From contig NZ_CP094669.1 in the NCBI RefSeq assembly GCF_022827545.1, positions 1,950,001 through 2,014,000 of the forward strand: a DNA stretch of 64,000 nt. The letters run 5' to 3'. Positions 44,024-53,297 of this stretch are shown here, in pieces. The first letter of the stretch is position 1. Each line of letters opens with the position of its first letter. Under the pieces are notes generated by a model. It had not been told where the DNA came from and searched no databases. It saw only the letters and a list, made by a program, of their open reading frames with translations. This stretch comes from Hymenobacter tibetensis. GTDB lineage: Bacteria; Bacteroidota; Bacteroidia; Cytophagales; Hymenobacteraceae. Made by a program: the position numbers and the translations under genes.

Positions 44024-45323
44024 GGGTGGAAGAAGCGGTGAGGGTAAGCACCAATTCGCGCATCTGGCTCAAGACGCGGTACAGCAGTTCCAATTCCTCG
44101 TTGGTTGTGCAATAGGGCGGGAGCAGGTACACTACATTGCCGAGTGGGCGCAATACCACGTGGTGGCTGAGGGCTAGCTGGTACAGCGCGTCGCGGAGGT
44201 TGCTGAAGTAGCTGGTGCCTTCGCCGGGGTCATACTCTACGGCCAGCACAGTGCCTAAGTGGCGTACGGCCCGAATACCCGGCTGGCCTTCTAGCTGCTG
44301 TTGAAAAGCGGCGTGGGCGGTTGCAATGCGGGTTCGGTGGGCGGTGCAGTCGGCAGAACGGGTTAGCTCCAAGCTCGCCAAGGCCGCCGCGCAAGCCACC
44401 GGATTAGCGGTGTAGGAGTGGCCGTGGAACAGGGTTCGTAGCCGGTCTTCGCTTAAAAAAGCCTCGTAGATAGTAGCCGTGCAGGTGGTGAGGCCCATGG
44501 CCATTGTGCCCCCCGTTAGGCCCTTCGAGAAACACATGATATCAGGCTGCTCGGTGAGGTACTCGCTGGCAAACAGCGGCCCCGTGCGACCAAAGCCGGT
44601 CATCACCTCATCGGCAATGCACAATACGCCATGGCGGTGACAGCGGCGCACTAGTTCATCGAGCACCTCCGCCGAATACGTAATCATGCCGGCGGTGCCC
44701 AGCAGCAACGGCTCGAAAATGAAACCGGCTACATCAGGCCGGGCCACAACGGCGTCCAGCTGTGCCAGTACTTCAGTTTCGCGACCTGGCACGGGCACAT
44801 CAATAAACTCTACGTCAAACAAATAGGCGCCAAAGGGTGCCGTAAACGCGCCCCGGCCGCTCACCGACATCGCCCCAAAGGTGTCGCCGTGGTAGGAGTC
44901 GCGGAAGCAGATAAACGTGCGCCGCTCGGGCTGGCCCTGGTTGTGGAAGTATTGCATCACCATCTTCAGGGCCACTTCCACGGCCGTCGAGCCGTTGTCG
45001 GAGTAGAACACGCGGGCCTGGTTGGCGGGAAGAATCTGTAACAGCTGCTCGGCCAGCTCCACGGCCGAAGGGTGCGTGAAGCCCGCAAACAAGACGTGCT
45101 CCAGGGTGTGCAGCTGGGCACTTACGCGCGTCGCAATGTGCGGGTGTGCATGGCCATGCAGGTTCACCCACCACGACGAAATGCCGTCGAGGTAGCGGGT
45201 TTCGTCTTCCGCAATCAGCCAGGAGCCTTCACCGCGCACGATGGGCACGGGCAGCGGCGCGGTTTGCATTTGGGTGTAAGGGTGCCACAGTACGGCGTGG
45301 TCCCGTTCGGCAAGAGTAGGCAT
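44016..45323 (-). CDS. bioA: Adenosylmethionine-8-amino-7-oxononanoate aminotransferase
   Basis: 435 residues. Class III PLP aminotransferase: N-terminal LWHPYTQMQTAPLP and GISSWWVNLHGHAHP are hallmarks of BioA; YSDNGSTAVEVALKM binds PLP phosphate, the aspartate is in CIADEVMTGFGRTG and the PLP lysine in CFSKGLTGGTMAMG. It converts KAPA to DAPA using S-adenosylmethionine as amino donor. Sits 66 bases after bioD and overlaps the ketosynthase gene. Confidence 0.96.
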   Translation of the reverse strand: MPTLAERDHAVLWHPYTQMQTAPLPVPIVRGEGSWLIAEDETRYLDGISSWWVNLHGHAHPHIATRVSAQLHTLEHVLFAGFTHPSAVELAEQLLQILPANQARVFYSDNGSTAVEVALKMVMQYFHNQGQPERRTFICFRDSYHGDTFGAMSVSGRGAFTAPFGAYLFDVEFIDVPVPGRETEVLAQLDAVVARPDVAGFIFEPLLLGTAGMITYSAEVLDELVRRCHRHGVLCIADEVMTGFGRTGPLFASEYLTEQPDIMCFSKGLTGGTMAMGLTTCTATIYEAFLSEDRLRTLFHGHSYTANPVACAAALASLELTRSADCTAHRTRIATAHAAFQQQLEGQPGIRAVRHLGTVLAVEYDPGEGTSYFSNLRDALYQLALSHHVVLRPLGNVVYLLPPYCTTNEELELLYRVLSQMRELVLTLTASSTHA

Positions 45324-45389
45324 ACAACAGTAACAAAAGGGGGCGGCAAAGGTAACGGCTCTGCCGCATCAAGCCCCGCCACTACTAGC

Positions 45390-46010
45390 CTACAGCCCGA
45401 ACCACGCCCGGAAAGTGGCCGCATATTCGCTCACTACAGCGGCCGATACTTCTGTTTCCTGCCGTAGCCGGGGCATGAGTGGAACGTTGGTGTGCGCACT
45501 GATGAAGTCTTCGGTAGCCGGTGTGGGCTCCCCATTGAACACCAGGCCCCGTATCCGTAATCCGCGTGCCTGCAATGCCTCCAACGTGAGCAGCGTGTGG
45601 TTGATGCTGCCCAAATAGTTGCGCGACACCACCACCACCTCGAGCTGGAATTGCTGCGCCAAGTCGGCTATGAGCAAGCCCGGCGCCAACGGCACCAGCA
45701 GCCCGCCTGCACCTTCCACAATCAGATGATTATCGGTAGCAGGCAACTGAAAATCAGTGGCTCGGAGTTCTAGGCCTTCAGCGGCGGCAGCGGCGTGGGG
45801 CGAAGCTGGCAGTTGCAGTTGATACCGTTCGGGCCAGAATTTGCTAACCGGATTCCGTACCAAGCTGCGCACCGTAGCCGCATCGGTAGTAGGCTCTAGG
45901 CCTGCTTGCACAGGCTTCCAGTAGTCGGCCTGTAATGCTTCCGTCAAGATGGCTGACACCAGGGTCTTGCCCACATCCGTGCCAATGCCGGTGATGAAAA
46001 GTTTTTCCAA
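45390..46010 (-). CDS. bioD: Dethiobiotin synthetase
   Basis: 206 residues. Walker A GIGTDVGKT at residues 7-15, the KPVQAGLE substrate segment and EGAGGLLVPL. ATP-dependent ring closure of DAPA with CO2 to dethiobiotin. Follows the Imm51-like gene by 31 bases and precedes bioA. Confidence 0.95.
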   Translation of the reverse strand: MEKLFITGIGTDVGKTLVSAILTEALQADYWKPVQAGLEPTTDAATVRSLVRNPVSKFWPERYQLQLPASPHAAAAAEGLELRATDFQLPATDNHLIVEGAGGLLVPLAPGLLIADLAQQFQLEVVVVSRNYLGSINHTLLTLEALQARGLRIRGLVFNGEPTPATEDFISAHTNVPLMPRLRQETEVSAAVVSEYAATFRAWFGL

Positions 46011-46041
46011 CGGGGTGGTTCTTTAGATAGGGGTGTTGAGG

Positions 46042-46392
46042 TTAGTCTAGTTCTGCTCGAGAAAACAGATCATGTATCAGCACTTCATCTTCAACGGCTG
46101 TTTTGAAGGCAATAGCGAACTGCTTCAGCGCCTCTTTGTCTGATGAATAGGCGCAATACATGCTGCCTTCCGGATCAAACTTCACTACGCCAGCAAGCTC
46201 CGGCTGTTTCTCTTCTAAGAACACTTTGGCCAAAGACGCCCAATCATACCCGCTGCCTTCAAAGCCCTCCTTTGCTCTTGTCTTGAAGAGCTCATTCCGG
46301 TAGTCACCAACCGTCAGGCATACAGACGCGCTGTTGTCGCTTTCCGACCAGAAGAAGGGACTGATGGTTTCCTTGAAGTTGATGCTACTCAT
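46042..46392 (-). CDS. Imm51-family immunity-like protein
   Basis: 116 residues, acidic, cytoplasmic. The motif set SPFFWSESDNSASVCLTVG, GYDWASLAKVFLEEK, FDPEGSMYCAYS and a C-terminal LFSRAELD matches what I recall of Imm51, a family of stand-alone immunity proteins found with polymorphic toxins. No toxin gene is near. It lies between bioF (45-base gap) and bioD (31-base gap) on the same strand and is probably co-transcribed with biotin genes. Codon use looks more AT-rich than its neighbours, which suggests later arrival (inference). Confidence 0.8.
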   Translation of the reverse strand: MSSINFKETISPFFWSESDNSASVCLTVGDYRNELFKTRAKEGFEGSGYDWASLAKVFLEEKQPELAGVVKFDPEGSMYCAYSSDKEALKQFAIAFKTAVEDEVLIHDLFSRAELD

Positions 46393-46437
46393 ACTATGGC
46401 ACTCTTAAGTGAGATGATGCAACACGCAATGCTTTCT

Positions 46438-47580
46438 TCAACCGATACTTGCCTGCTCTAACACCGCCGCCAACCCGTTAATTTCCTCTCGTGTGTTGGA
46501 GCTGTGCACAATAAGCCGCAGCCGCTCCGTACCCGCCGGCACTGTCGGCGACACGATGGGGCGCACGTCGAAGCCGGCTTGCTGGGCGGCAGCGGCTATG
46601 CGGCGAACTGCTTCGGGGCCCGGACTATCAGGGAAGAAGACTGGGTGGATGATGTGGCTTTCCAGCGGCACGTGCAGGCCAGGTACGGTATTGAGCGTAG
46701 CCTTCAAATACTCAGAAAGCGCGAATAGCTCCTTCCGCTCCGCTACTAGAGTGGGCAACAGCTGGTAGGCTGCCGTTAAGCCAGTTATTGTGAGCGGCGG
46801 GAGGGCCGTGGTGTAGATGAAAGGACGGCTGAAGTTCAGTAGATAGTCGCGCAACACGGTGGGGCCAACCACGGCGGCACCTTGGCTGCCTAGGGCTTTG
46901 CCGAAGGTGAGGATGCGGGCAAATACGTCGGCTTCCAATCCTAAGGCACCTACAAGTCCTTCGCCGGCCGGCCCGTATATGCCATTGCTGTGGGCTTCAT
47001 CTACTACAAGGTAAAGGCCTCGGTCCCGACAGAATATAGCCAATTCAGCCAGCGGCGCCATGTCGCCGTCCATGGAGTACAACGATTCTACGGCCACAAA
47101 TACCGCCCCGGTGGCGCGGGCTAGCCGCCGTTCCAAGTCGGTCAAATCGTTGTGGCGGAAGCTCCAGGCCGTGGCGAAGCTGCTCCGGATGCCATCTTTC
47201 ACGGAAGCATGGGAGGCATCGTCATAAAGAATGGTGTCGCCGCGACGGGGTACGGCGGAGAAGAAGCCCATGTTGGCTGCGTAGCCAGAGTTGAATAGCA
47301 ACGCCGCTTCGGCCCGGTGAAACTGCGCCAAATGGGTTTCTAAAGCTTCTGTGGCGGCGGAGTTGCCGGTGAGCAGCCGGGAGCCGGTGCTGCCCGCCGC
47401 TTCGGAAGTGGCTTGCTGTACGGCGGCTTGAAGCGCTGCGTGGCGGCTGAGCCCGAGGTAGTCGTTGGAACTGAAATCCACCAGCCCGGCCGCTGATTGC
47501 GTGAGGCGGCGGCGCGTGCCGGTGGTTTCGCGCTGGGCGAGCTGCTGGGCAAGACGTTGGTGGAGGGGAGAGTTAGGCAT
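46438..47580 (-). CDS. bioF: 8-amino-7-oxononanoate synthase
   Basis: 380 residues, alpha-oxoamine synthase family of PLP enzymes. FSSNDYLGLSRH, NSGYAANMGFFSAV, DDASHASVKDGIR, VDEAHSNGIYG and the PLP lysine in ILTFGKALGSQGAAVVG are seen. It condenses a pimeloyl thioester with alanine to KAPA. Separated from bioB by a 177-base gap that holds a palindromic repeat element. Confidence 0.94.
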   Translation of the reverse strand: MPNSPLHQRLAQQLAQRETTGTRRRLTQSAAGLVDFSSNDYLGLSRHAALQAAVQQATSEAAGSTGSRLLTGNSAATEALETHLAQFHRAEAALLFNSGYAANMGFFSAVPRRGDTILYDDASHASVKDGIRSSFATAWSFRHNDLTDLERRLARATGAVFVAVESLYSMDGDMAPLAELAIFCRDRGLYLVVDEAHSNGIYGPAGEGLVGALGLEADVFARILTFGKALGSQGAAVVGPTVLRDYLLNFSRPFIYTTALPPLTITGLTAAYQLLPTLVAERKELFALSEYLKATLNTVPGLHVPLESHIIHPVFFPDSPGPEAVRRIAAAAQQAGFDVRPIVSPTVPAGTERLRLIVHSSNTREEINGLAAVLEQASIG

Positions 47581-47610
47581 GAAAAGAAAAGCCAGAGCTA
47601 AAAACTAATT

Positions 47611-47733
47611 CCCCTCCTTATTTCCAAGAGGGGTGGCCGCAGGCCGGGGTGGTTCAATCGTTGAACGACAACTAGTTTTAGCTCTAGTTAACCACCCCAG
47701 TCTGCGGCCACCCCTCCTGGAAATAAGGAGGGG
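47611..47733. repeat. Palindromic intergenic element (copy 1)
   Basis: Arms 47611-47654 and 47690-47733 are inverted repeats of 44 bases with three mismatches, beginning CCCCTCCTTATTTCC. The 35-base centre contains CGTTGAACGACAACTAGT (47659-47676), which is almost identical to the centre of a second element at 50370-50387. It has no ORF. This is the build of a MITE- or REP-type repeat, here sitting between bioB and bioF. Confidence 0.75.
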
Positions 47734-47757
47734 AGCTGTGTTGTAATAGCCTTAAAG

Positions 47758-48765
47758 CTACGCGCCTACGGGAACCTCTTTGCCTAATACCACTGCTCCT
47801 TCCGGCACGTCTTTAAACGACTTGCGGGGCTTCAACCCCAGCAGCGCAAACATCTGCTTGTCGGCGTCGAAATCGGGGTTGGGCGTGGTGAGCAGCTTTT
47901 CGCCGCTGAAGATGGAATTGGCGCCGGCTAGGAAGCAGAGGGCCTGCTCCGTGACGGGCATTTCCTGGCGGCCAGCGGAGAGGCGCACCATGGTGTGCGG
48001 CATCAGAATACGAGCTGTGGCAATCATGCGCAGCATTTCCCACACGCTCACGCGGGGTTGGTCGGCGAGAGGAGTACCCGCTACGGGCACCAGCGCATTC
48101 ACGGGCACCGACTCGGGGTGAGCAGGGAGGGTGGCCAGGGTATGCAGCATGGCTACCCGGTCCTCGTCGGTTTCGCCGAGGCCGATGATACCGCCGGAGC
48201 ACACCGAAATACCCGCTTTGCGTACGTGCTCCAGCGTGTTCAGCCGGTCATCGTAGGTGCGGGTGGTGATGATGTCGTCGTAATGCTCGCGGCTGGTGTC
48301 GAGGTTGTGATTGTAGGCGTAGAGGCCGGCTTGCTTGAGGCGCTCGGCCTGGTACTCATTGAGCATGCCCAAGGTGCAGCACACTTCCAGGCCGAGGCCG
48401 TTCACCTGCTCCACCATGCCCAGCACCCGGTCGAAGTCCCGGTTGTCGCGGATTTCACGCCACGCGGCGCCCATGCAGAAGCGGGTGCTTCCCGAATCTT
48501 TGGCGCGTTGGGCCGAGGCCAGCACTTCAGCATCAGGGAGGAGTTTGTGCGCCTGCACGCCGGTATGGTAGCGGGCGGCTTGGGGGCAATAGGCGCAGTC
48601 TTCGGGGCAGCCGCCGGTTTTCACGCTCAGCAGGGTGCACACCTGCACTTCGCCAGTGGCTTGGGTTTGGGCATGAATAGCGGCGGCCTGCGTCACGAGT
48701 TCCAGCACGGGCTGGTGATAAATGGCGTTTACTTCTTCGAGGGTCCAGTTGGTACGGAGCTGCAT
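47758..48765 (-). CDS. bioB: Biotin synthase (radical SAM)
   Basis: 335 residues. Radical SAM cluster motif [10 protein letters not shown], in [14 protein letters not shown] at about residues 46-59, preceded by [34 protein letters not shown] and a conserved Arg in MVRLSAGR complete the family pattern, including the [2Fe-2S] site ligands in CMGAAWR and CTLGML. It inserts sulfur into dethiobiotin. First gene of the biotin set; a stem-loop lies just upstream. Confidence 0.96.
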   Translation of the reverse strand: MQLRTNWTLEEVNAIYHQPVLELVTQAAAIHAQTQATGEVQVCTLLSVKTGGCPEDCAYCPQAARYHTGVQAHKLLPDAEVLASAQRAKDSGSTRFCMGAAWREIRDNRDFDRVLGMVEQVNGLGLEVCCTLGMLNEYQAERLKQAGLYAYNHNLDTSREHYDDIITTRTYDDRLNTLEHVRKAGISVCSGGIIGLGETDEDRVAMLHTLATLPAHPESVPVNALVPVAGTPLADQPRVSVWEMLRMIATARILMPHTMVRLSAGRQEMPVTEQALCFLAGANSIFSGEKLLTTPNPDFDADKQMFALLGLKPRKSFKDVPEGAVVLGKEVPVGA

Positions 48766-48816
48766 ATGGGGAGGGGTAGGCAGTGAAGAATTGACAGGAA
48801 ACAGACCCTGAAAAGG

Positions 48817-48852
48817 GCAGCCCGCCGGCGCTGACGCTGCACGGCGGGCTGC
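48817..48852 (-). terminator. Terminator-like hairpin between the acetyltransferase gene and bioB
   Basis: GCAGCCCGCCG (48817-48827) pairs with CGGCGGGCTGC (48842-48852) around a 14-base loop; on the minus strand the stem is followed by CCCTTTTC. It lies 45 bases after the acetyltransferase stop and 51 bases before bioB. It can end the upstream transcript; because little space remains for a bioB promoter, an attenuator role is also possible. Confidence 0.5.
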
Positions 48853-48897
48853 AAGATACGCGAGAAGCGGATTTGCACCGATGAAGAACTGGGTTTG

Positions 48898-49464
48898 TTA
48901 CGCCTTGTTTTGCTGGTTCTCTGCCGGCCGCAGCACTCGGCACGGATTCCCGACGGCCACCACCCCAGCTGGAATGTCGCGCGTGACTACGCTACCGGCC
49001 CCGATGGTGGTGCCCGCGCCAATCGTTACGCCGGGCAGTATAACTACTCCACCACCTATCCACACGTTGTCGCCGATGGTGATGGGGCGGGCGTATTCCC
49101 AGCCGGTTATGCGTGGTTCCACCTCTACGGGGTGGCCGGCGGTGCTAAGCAGCACATTGGGCGCGATGAACACGTTGTCGCCGATGGTGACGGGGGCACA
49201 GTCGAGGATGGTGAGGTTGTAGTTGGCGTAGAAATTCCGGCCTACTTTGATGTTGTAACCATAGTCGCAGCGCAACGGGGCCTCGATGTGGGCGTCGGTT
49301 TCATAGCCAAGCAACTCGGCTAGTACGTGCTTGTTCAGCTGCACGGGCTCCTGGTTATAGCGGTGGCACAGGGTCTTGGCGTGCAGGCGTTCCGCTACCA
49401 GCTCGGGGTCGTTGGCCTGGTATAGCTCACCAGCCAGCATCTGTTGTTTGGGCGTCATCACCAT
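48898..49464 (-). CDS. Maltose/galactoside O-acetyltransferase-like hexapeptide enzyme
   Basis: 188 residues. N-terminal Mac domain (MTPKQQMLAGELYQANDPEL, HAKTLCHRYNQ) followed by a left-handed beta-helix with hexapeptide turns: FYANYNLTILD, ITIGDNVWIGGGVVILPGVTIGAG can be followed in short units to PAGVVAVGNPCRV. The catalytic His is in STAGHPVEVEPR. It acetylates sugars from acetyl-CoA in the cytoplasm; sugar specificity is not readable. Start at 49464 or two codons downstream at 49458. Confidence 0.92.
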   Translation of the reverse strand: MVMTPKQQMLAGELYQANDPELVAERLHAKTLCHRYNQEPVQLNKHVLAELLGYETDAHIEAPLRCDYGYNIKVGRNFYANYNLTILDCAPVTIGDNVFIAPNVLLSTAGHPVEVEPRITGWEYARPITIGDNVWIGGGVVILPGVTIGAGTTIGAGSVVTRDIPAGVVAVGNPCRVLRPAENQQNKA

Positions 49465-49624
49465 ACGTAAAAGAGGCTAATGGTGCCAAAGCTAACTCTT
49501 GCCCTATCATTCCGCCATCCCGCGCATCAAGCGGCGAGAGGAAGTTGAGCAAGATAATTGAACGGCTTCCACTTAGATGCCCCTAAGTCGGAACAATAAA
49601 GTAACTCTCGCTCTACTGTAGCTC

Positions 49625-50023
49625 TTACAGCGGGTTGCTGTTGGTACGGCTGTCCCGCGTGTTTTTCTGAACGGCAATAGCCCCAAACAGTGCCAGCAAA
49701 AACGACATACCATAGAAGCCTTTTTCGCTGAGCGCAAGGGTGGCGTTCCAGAGGCCTACCACTAGCAGGGCCACCGACATCAGAGTGGAAAACCAGCTCA
49801 GGCTGTAGTAGATGCCCGTCACCGGCACGCCTTCCATTTGGTCGCGCACGGTCTTTTGGAGCGAAACTGCCGAGAACAAACCGTATAGCAGCACGGTGAA
49901 GTAGTAGCCTTTTTCGTTGAGCGCCATGTGGGCGTTCCATAGGCCAACAATAAAGGCAGCCATTCCGGCTAGCAGCGCCACCCACGAGGCGGCAATGAAT
50001 GCGTTGGAGGGCTTGGTGTTCAT
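49625..50023 (-). CDS. YiaA/YiaB-family inner membrane protein
   Basis: 132 residues from ATG 50023 ([13 protein letters not shown]); the longer frame from 50116 adds 31 residues of no membrane character. Two repeated YiaAB units, each a helix pair: [28 protein letters not shown] and [26 protein letters not shown] share the GLWNAxxALxEKG signature. Role unknown. It is divergent from nothing and preceded by a 500-base AT-rich intergenic region. Confidence 0.9.
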   Translation of the reverse strand: MNTKPSNAFIAASWVALLAGMAAFIVGLWNAHMALNEKGYYFTVLLYGLFSAVSLQKTVRDQMEGVPVTGIYYSLSWFSTLMSVALLVVGLWNATLALSEKGFYGMSFLLALFGAIAVQKNTRDSRTNSNPL

Positions 50024-50330
50024 CACGGTAGAAAAGGGTTGGTGGAAAACAAGCGCCGGGTAGTAGCCGGTCGACAAGCCAAACATAGCGGGTACCCCCA
50101 CCATCCCCGTATCCAAACTTCTGTCTTGATTAGACTTTTGAAACTATGAAATCAGTTTTGAGTGCCGCTTGCTAATTCAAGCTTGAATATTGCATAACTA
50201 GCTATTATAGATGAAATTAGGTAGTCATATGCCAGATTGCAGACAAGATAAAATCAACGATACTTTGCTTTGAAATTAGATATTTAAACAGTCGTATTTT
50301 AGTAAGGTATTGGTAAGACTAGGTGCTATT

Positions 50331-50445
50331 TTCCCTCAGCTGAGGAGGGGCTAAGGGCGGTTGACCATCCGTTGAACGACATCTAGTAGTGGTTTCCAAC
50401 TCCAACCTTTCAACCATCCCTAGCCCCTCCTCTACTGAGGAGGGA
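50331..50445. repeat. Palindromic intergenic element (copy 2)
   Basis: Left arm 50331-50364 and right arm 50410-50445 are inverted repeats around GAGGAGGGGCTA(A)GGG, with a few mismatches and a 3-base length difference. The centre CGTTGAACGACATCTAGT (50370-50387) matches copy 1 at 17 of 18 positions, although the arms of the two copies differ. It is followed by AACTAGCTTTTAA. Confidence 0.7.
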
Positions 50446-50493
50446 ACTAGCTTTTAACTGTATTCTAAGGCCTGTTACAGCACGCTAAACATG

Positions 50494-50525
50494 CAACGAG
50501 CCGCCCTAATTGGAGCGGCTCGTTG
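50494..50525 (-). terminator. Stem-loop after the pseudouridine synthase gene
   Basis: CAACGAGCCGC (50494-50504) pairs with GCGGCTCGTTG (50515-50525) around a 10-base loop, 11 bases beyond the gene stop. The following minus-strand bases (CATGTTT) are only weakly T-rich. Confidence 0.5.
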
Positions 50526-50536
50526 TGGTTAAGAAG

Positions 50537-51640
50537 TTAAGAGCGTTTGCCAGGTCGGGCGCTGCCGCGGGTGCCGCGGGTGGTGTTCTTGGGTCGGCTG
50601 GTGCCACTTGAGGGACCTTTAGATGAACCGGCCGGGCGGTTGGGCCGGGCGCCAGGCTGGCCGGTGGGGCGTCCGGAGCCTGCGGCGCGGCCTGCAGAAG
50701 CCAAGCCGCGGGGCGTTGCCGCCTTACGACCCGCGGGTTTCTCCACCCAAGCCCCCGCTAGTTTAGTTTTAGGCTTACGAGGTGCGTCCTCGTTGCCTGG
50801 GCCAGAGGCCGGGCGTGCCACAGCGGGCTGGCCGGTCATCGGGCGCGAGGTTTTGCGCGATGGCCGGTCGGCCCATTGCTCGGCGGTGGACACGGTTTTG
50901 CGGCGGCGTGGGACCGAGCCATCGTCGGTGCCACTGGAGTGCTCAATCATGCCAAACAGTTCCTTCAGCTCCTTTTCAGTTAGCTCGCGCCAGTCGCCGA
51001 TACCGATGCCTTTGATGTTGATGTTCATCACCCGGATGCGCTCCAACTGCACCACCTCGTAGCCAAATGCTTCGCACATGCGCCGAATCTGGCGGTTCAT
51101 GCCCTGGATGAGCGTGATGCGGAAAATGTAGTTGGTTTCCTTCTTCACCTCGCACTTCTGCGTCATCACGCCCAAAATCGACACGCCATTAGCCATGGCC
51201 TCGATAAACTGGTCGGTGATGGGCTTGTCCACCATCACAATGTATTCCTTCTCGTGCCGGTTGCCGGCCCGCAGAATCTTGTTGACGATGTCGCCGTTGC
51301 TGGTGAGCAGAATCAACCCCTGCGACTCCTTATCGAGGCGGCCGATGGGGAAGATGCGGACGCTGTGCTTGATGTAGTCGATGATATTGCCTTTCACGCC
51401 ACGCTCGGTGGTGCTGGTGACCCCCGGCGGCTTGTTGAAGGCAATGTACACGGCGTCTTCCTCGGCCCGCGGCTCAATGGCGTGGCCGTTCACCACCACT
51501 TTGTCGCGGGCACCGACTTGCACGCCTACCTCGGCCCGCTTGCCGTTCACGAACACGCGCCCCTGCTCGATAAACTTGTCGGCCTCCCGCCGGGAGCAGA
51601 AGCCGCTTTCACTGATGTATTTATTGAGCCGAGTTGACAT
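50537..51640 (-). CDS. RluF-type 23S rRNA pseudouridine synthase with basic tail
   Basis: 367 residues from ATG 51640 ([13 protein letters not shown]); the upstream in-frame ATG at 51730 adds 30 unconserved residues. S4 RNA-binding domain ([19 protein letters not shown] to about 60), then the synthase domain with catalytic Asp in [19 protein letters not shown] and the RluB/RluF-type [12 protein letters not shown] and [15 protein letters not shown]. It isomerises a uridine in 23S rRNA, probably near the peptidyl transferase centre. After about residue 235 comes a 130-residue low-complexity tail rich in Arg, Pro, Gly, Lys and Ser (e.g. [15 protein letters not shown]), absent from the enterobacterial enzyme and likely RNA-contacting. 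Confidence 0.92.
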   Translation of the reverse strand: MSTRLNKYISESGFCSRREADKFIEQGRVFVNGKRAEVGVQVGARDKVVVNGHAIEPRAEEDAVYIAFNKPPGVTSTTERGVKGNIIDYIKHSVRIFPIGRLDKESQGLILLTSNGDIVNKILRAGNRHEKEYIVMVDKPITDQFIEAMANGVSILGVMTQKCEVKKETNYIFRITLIQGMNRQIRRMCEAFGYEVVQLERIRVMNINIKGIGIGDWRELTEKELKELFGMIEHSSGTDDGSVPRRRKTVSTAEQWADRPSRKTSRPMTGQPAVARPASGPGNEDAPRKPKTKLAGAWVEKPAGRKAATPRGLASAGRAAGSGRPTGQPGARPNRPAGSSKGPSSGTSRPKNTTRGTRGSARPGKRS

Positions 51641-51695
51641 GAGGTAGTGGTTGATTGCTGATTGTTGGCTGCTAGGGTTGTAGCAACAGCCAAAT

Positions 51696-51726
51696 GGCCC
51701 GCTTACGTAAGCAACGCAAGCGGGCC
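51696..51726. terminator. Short GC-rich hairpin
   Basis: GGCCCGCTT (51696-51704) pairs with AAGCGGGCC (51718-51726) around 13 bases. It lies 30 bases after the stop of the 118-residue protein gene on the minus strand. No T-run. Confidence 0.4.
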
Positions 51727-51756
51727 ACAAAGATACGGCAGAAGCAAGCGGTTACC

Positions 51757-52113
51757 TTAAACTGCCGCGCCAGCCGCCTTGAAAAACGCAAACAGCGCCG
51801 TTTCCACTTCTGCCGGCAGCGTGGCGGGCGTCACGGGTTGCAAGTGTAGTGGTGCGCCGGCTTGCTTGGGCGTGTAGGTGCCTTCACTGGCGTTGAAGCG
51901 CAGCTTGCCTTGTGTGAACTCGCGCTGCTGATTGTCGGCTTCTGCACTCATCGATACGAACGTAAGCGGATGCAACGCTTGCGTATCCTTGTTGAAATAC
52001 AGCCAGAAATATACGTCGCCGGGGTTGTCGCTCTGCACGTCGAGGCGCTTAATTTCGAAGAGGGAGGCGTTGTCGGCTTCGAGCAGAAATAGGGTGCGGT
52101 AGGGAATGGACAT
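51757..52113 (-). CDS. Conserved-looking protein of unknown function
   Basis: 118 residues, soluble, no signal peptide. Contains YFWLYFNKDTQALHPLTFVSM and GKLRFNASEGTYTPKQ, a beta-rich single domain. No family recognised. It starts 29 bases after the stop of the alpha/beta hydrolase gene on the same strand and may be co-transcribed with it. Confidence 0.7.
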   Translation of the reverse strand: MSIPYRTLFLLEADNASLFEIKRLDVQSDNPGDVYFWLYFNKDTQALHPLTFVSMSAEADNQQREFTQGKLRFNASEGTYTPKQAGAPLHLQPVTPATLPAEVETALFAFFKAAGAAV

Positions 52114-52142
52114 TCGTGAAATTGTACGTTAGGTAGTAGGCT

Positions 52143-53207
52143 TTACAACGCAACCTTCTTTTCGCCCTTGTTTACGTTCACTATCCACTTCGTTAGCCCG
52201 CTCATATAGGTCTGCTGGTCGTCGTAGAAGCTCATGTGGCTGCCGTTGGGGCAGATGAGGGCGGTGCCGTTCTGCACCTGACTAGCAATGCGGCGCATGT
52301 GCTCGGGGTCCATAGTGTCGTACTTGCCGCCGATGCTAAGAACGGGTACGGAGAGTTTCGGTAGGTCAGGAGTCCGGTCCCAGGTGGTGAGCTTGCCGGC
52401 AATGCCGAACTCACTAGGACCCTGCATGGTCACGTAAAGCGACTGGTTGCTTTTGCTGAACGAGCGGTTGACGGGCTCAGGCCACTTATCGAGGGGTAGA
52501 CGCAGGACGTGCTCGGCGTAGAAGTTGGGCATGAGCAACTCCATGTAGCGCGGATTCTGGAAGTCTTTGCGGGCCTCAATCTGCCGGATTTCAGCTAGTA
52601 CTTCGGGCTTCATCTGCTTGGCCAACACTTGCTCGGCGTACTTGCCGTACTCGGGGCAGCTCATCATCATATTGCTGATGACGAGGCCCTTCAGGTTCTG
52701 CTGATATTTGAAGGCGTATTCGGCGGCCAAGATGCCGCCCCAACTGTGCCCGAGTAGGTAAAAGTTGTCGTTGGTGAGGTTGAGGGCTTTGCGTACCTGT
52801 TCCACTTCCTCTACGTAGCGCGGCAAGCTCCACATGGCCGTGTCCTTGGGATTGTCGGAGTTGCCGCAGCCAAGCTGGTCGTAATAGATGAACTCTATGC
52901 CTTCCTGCGGCAGGAAGTTTTCCATGCACTCGAAGTACTCGTGGGTGGCGCCTGGCCCGCCGTTGAGCAGCAGCACCTTCATCTTGAGGTTGTTGCCGAA
53001 GCGCTTAGTCCAGACGTTGAACGTACCCTTGGGCGTCGTGATGGGTATCATCTGCACCCCACCGTCCTGTACGCCCGTTTCTGTGCGCTGAAAATAGGTA
53101 GTGGGGGGAGAGGCAGCTGTATCTTCCTTAGGCTGGGTGGAGCAGGCGGCCGCGAAGAAACCGGCCAGAAGCAAGAACACGCACTTACAAGAGGGGAGAG
53201 TTGGCAT
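52143..53207 (-). CDS. Proline iminopeptidase-like alpha/beta hydrolase lipoprotein
   Basis: 354 residues from ATG 53207, which gives a lipoprotein signal peptide ending FFAAAC. The fold shows the oxyanion segment LLNGGPGATHEYF, DQLGCGNSD, the nucleophile Ser in LLGHSWGGILA, Asp in SIGGKYDTMDPEH and His in NGSHMSFYDD. The HGGPG-type motif (here NGGPG) and the sequence as a whole place it with S33 proline iminopeptidases. As a lipoprotein it acts in the periplasm, probably trimming proline peptides. Confidence 0.92.
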   Translation of the reverse strand: MPTLPSCKCVFLLLAGFFAAACSTQPKEDTAASPPTTYFQRTETGVQDGGVQMIPITTPKGTFNVWTKRFGNNLKMKVLLLNGGPGATHEYFECMENFLPQEGIEFIYYDQLGCGNSDNPKDTAMWSLPRYVEEVEQVRKALNLTNDNFYLLGHSWGGILAAEYAFKYQQNLKGLVISNMMMSCPEYGKYAEQVLAKQMKPEVLAEIRQIEARKDFQNPRYMELLMPNFYAEHVLRLPLDKWPEPVNRSFSKSNQSLYVTMQGPSEFGIAGKLTTWDRTPDLPKLSVPVLSIGGKYDTMDPEHMRRIASQVQNGTALICPNGSHMSFYDDQQTYMSGLTKWIVNVNKGEKKVAL

Positions 53208-53297
53208 AGCTGTTGAAACAAAGAGAAAGGGTGGGCCTGTGGCTACTTTCATTGGCTGACAAGCGGTTGGCCGCTGCGCCTCGTAGCTTCGCCAAAG

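Larger units (their letters stand above)
50024..50536. other. Long intergenic region with repeat element and hairpin
   Basis: 513 bases. 50130-50330 is AT-rich and should contain the promoter of the YiaAB gene. 50331-50445 is palindromic element copy 2. 50494-50525 is a hairpin near the stop of the pseudouridine synthase gene. No ORF of note. Confidence 0.55.
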
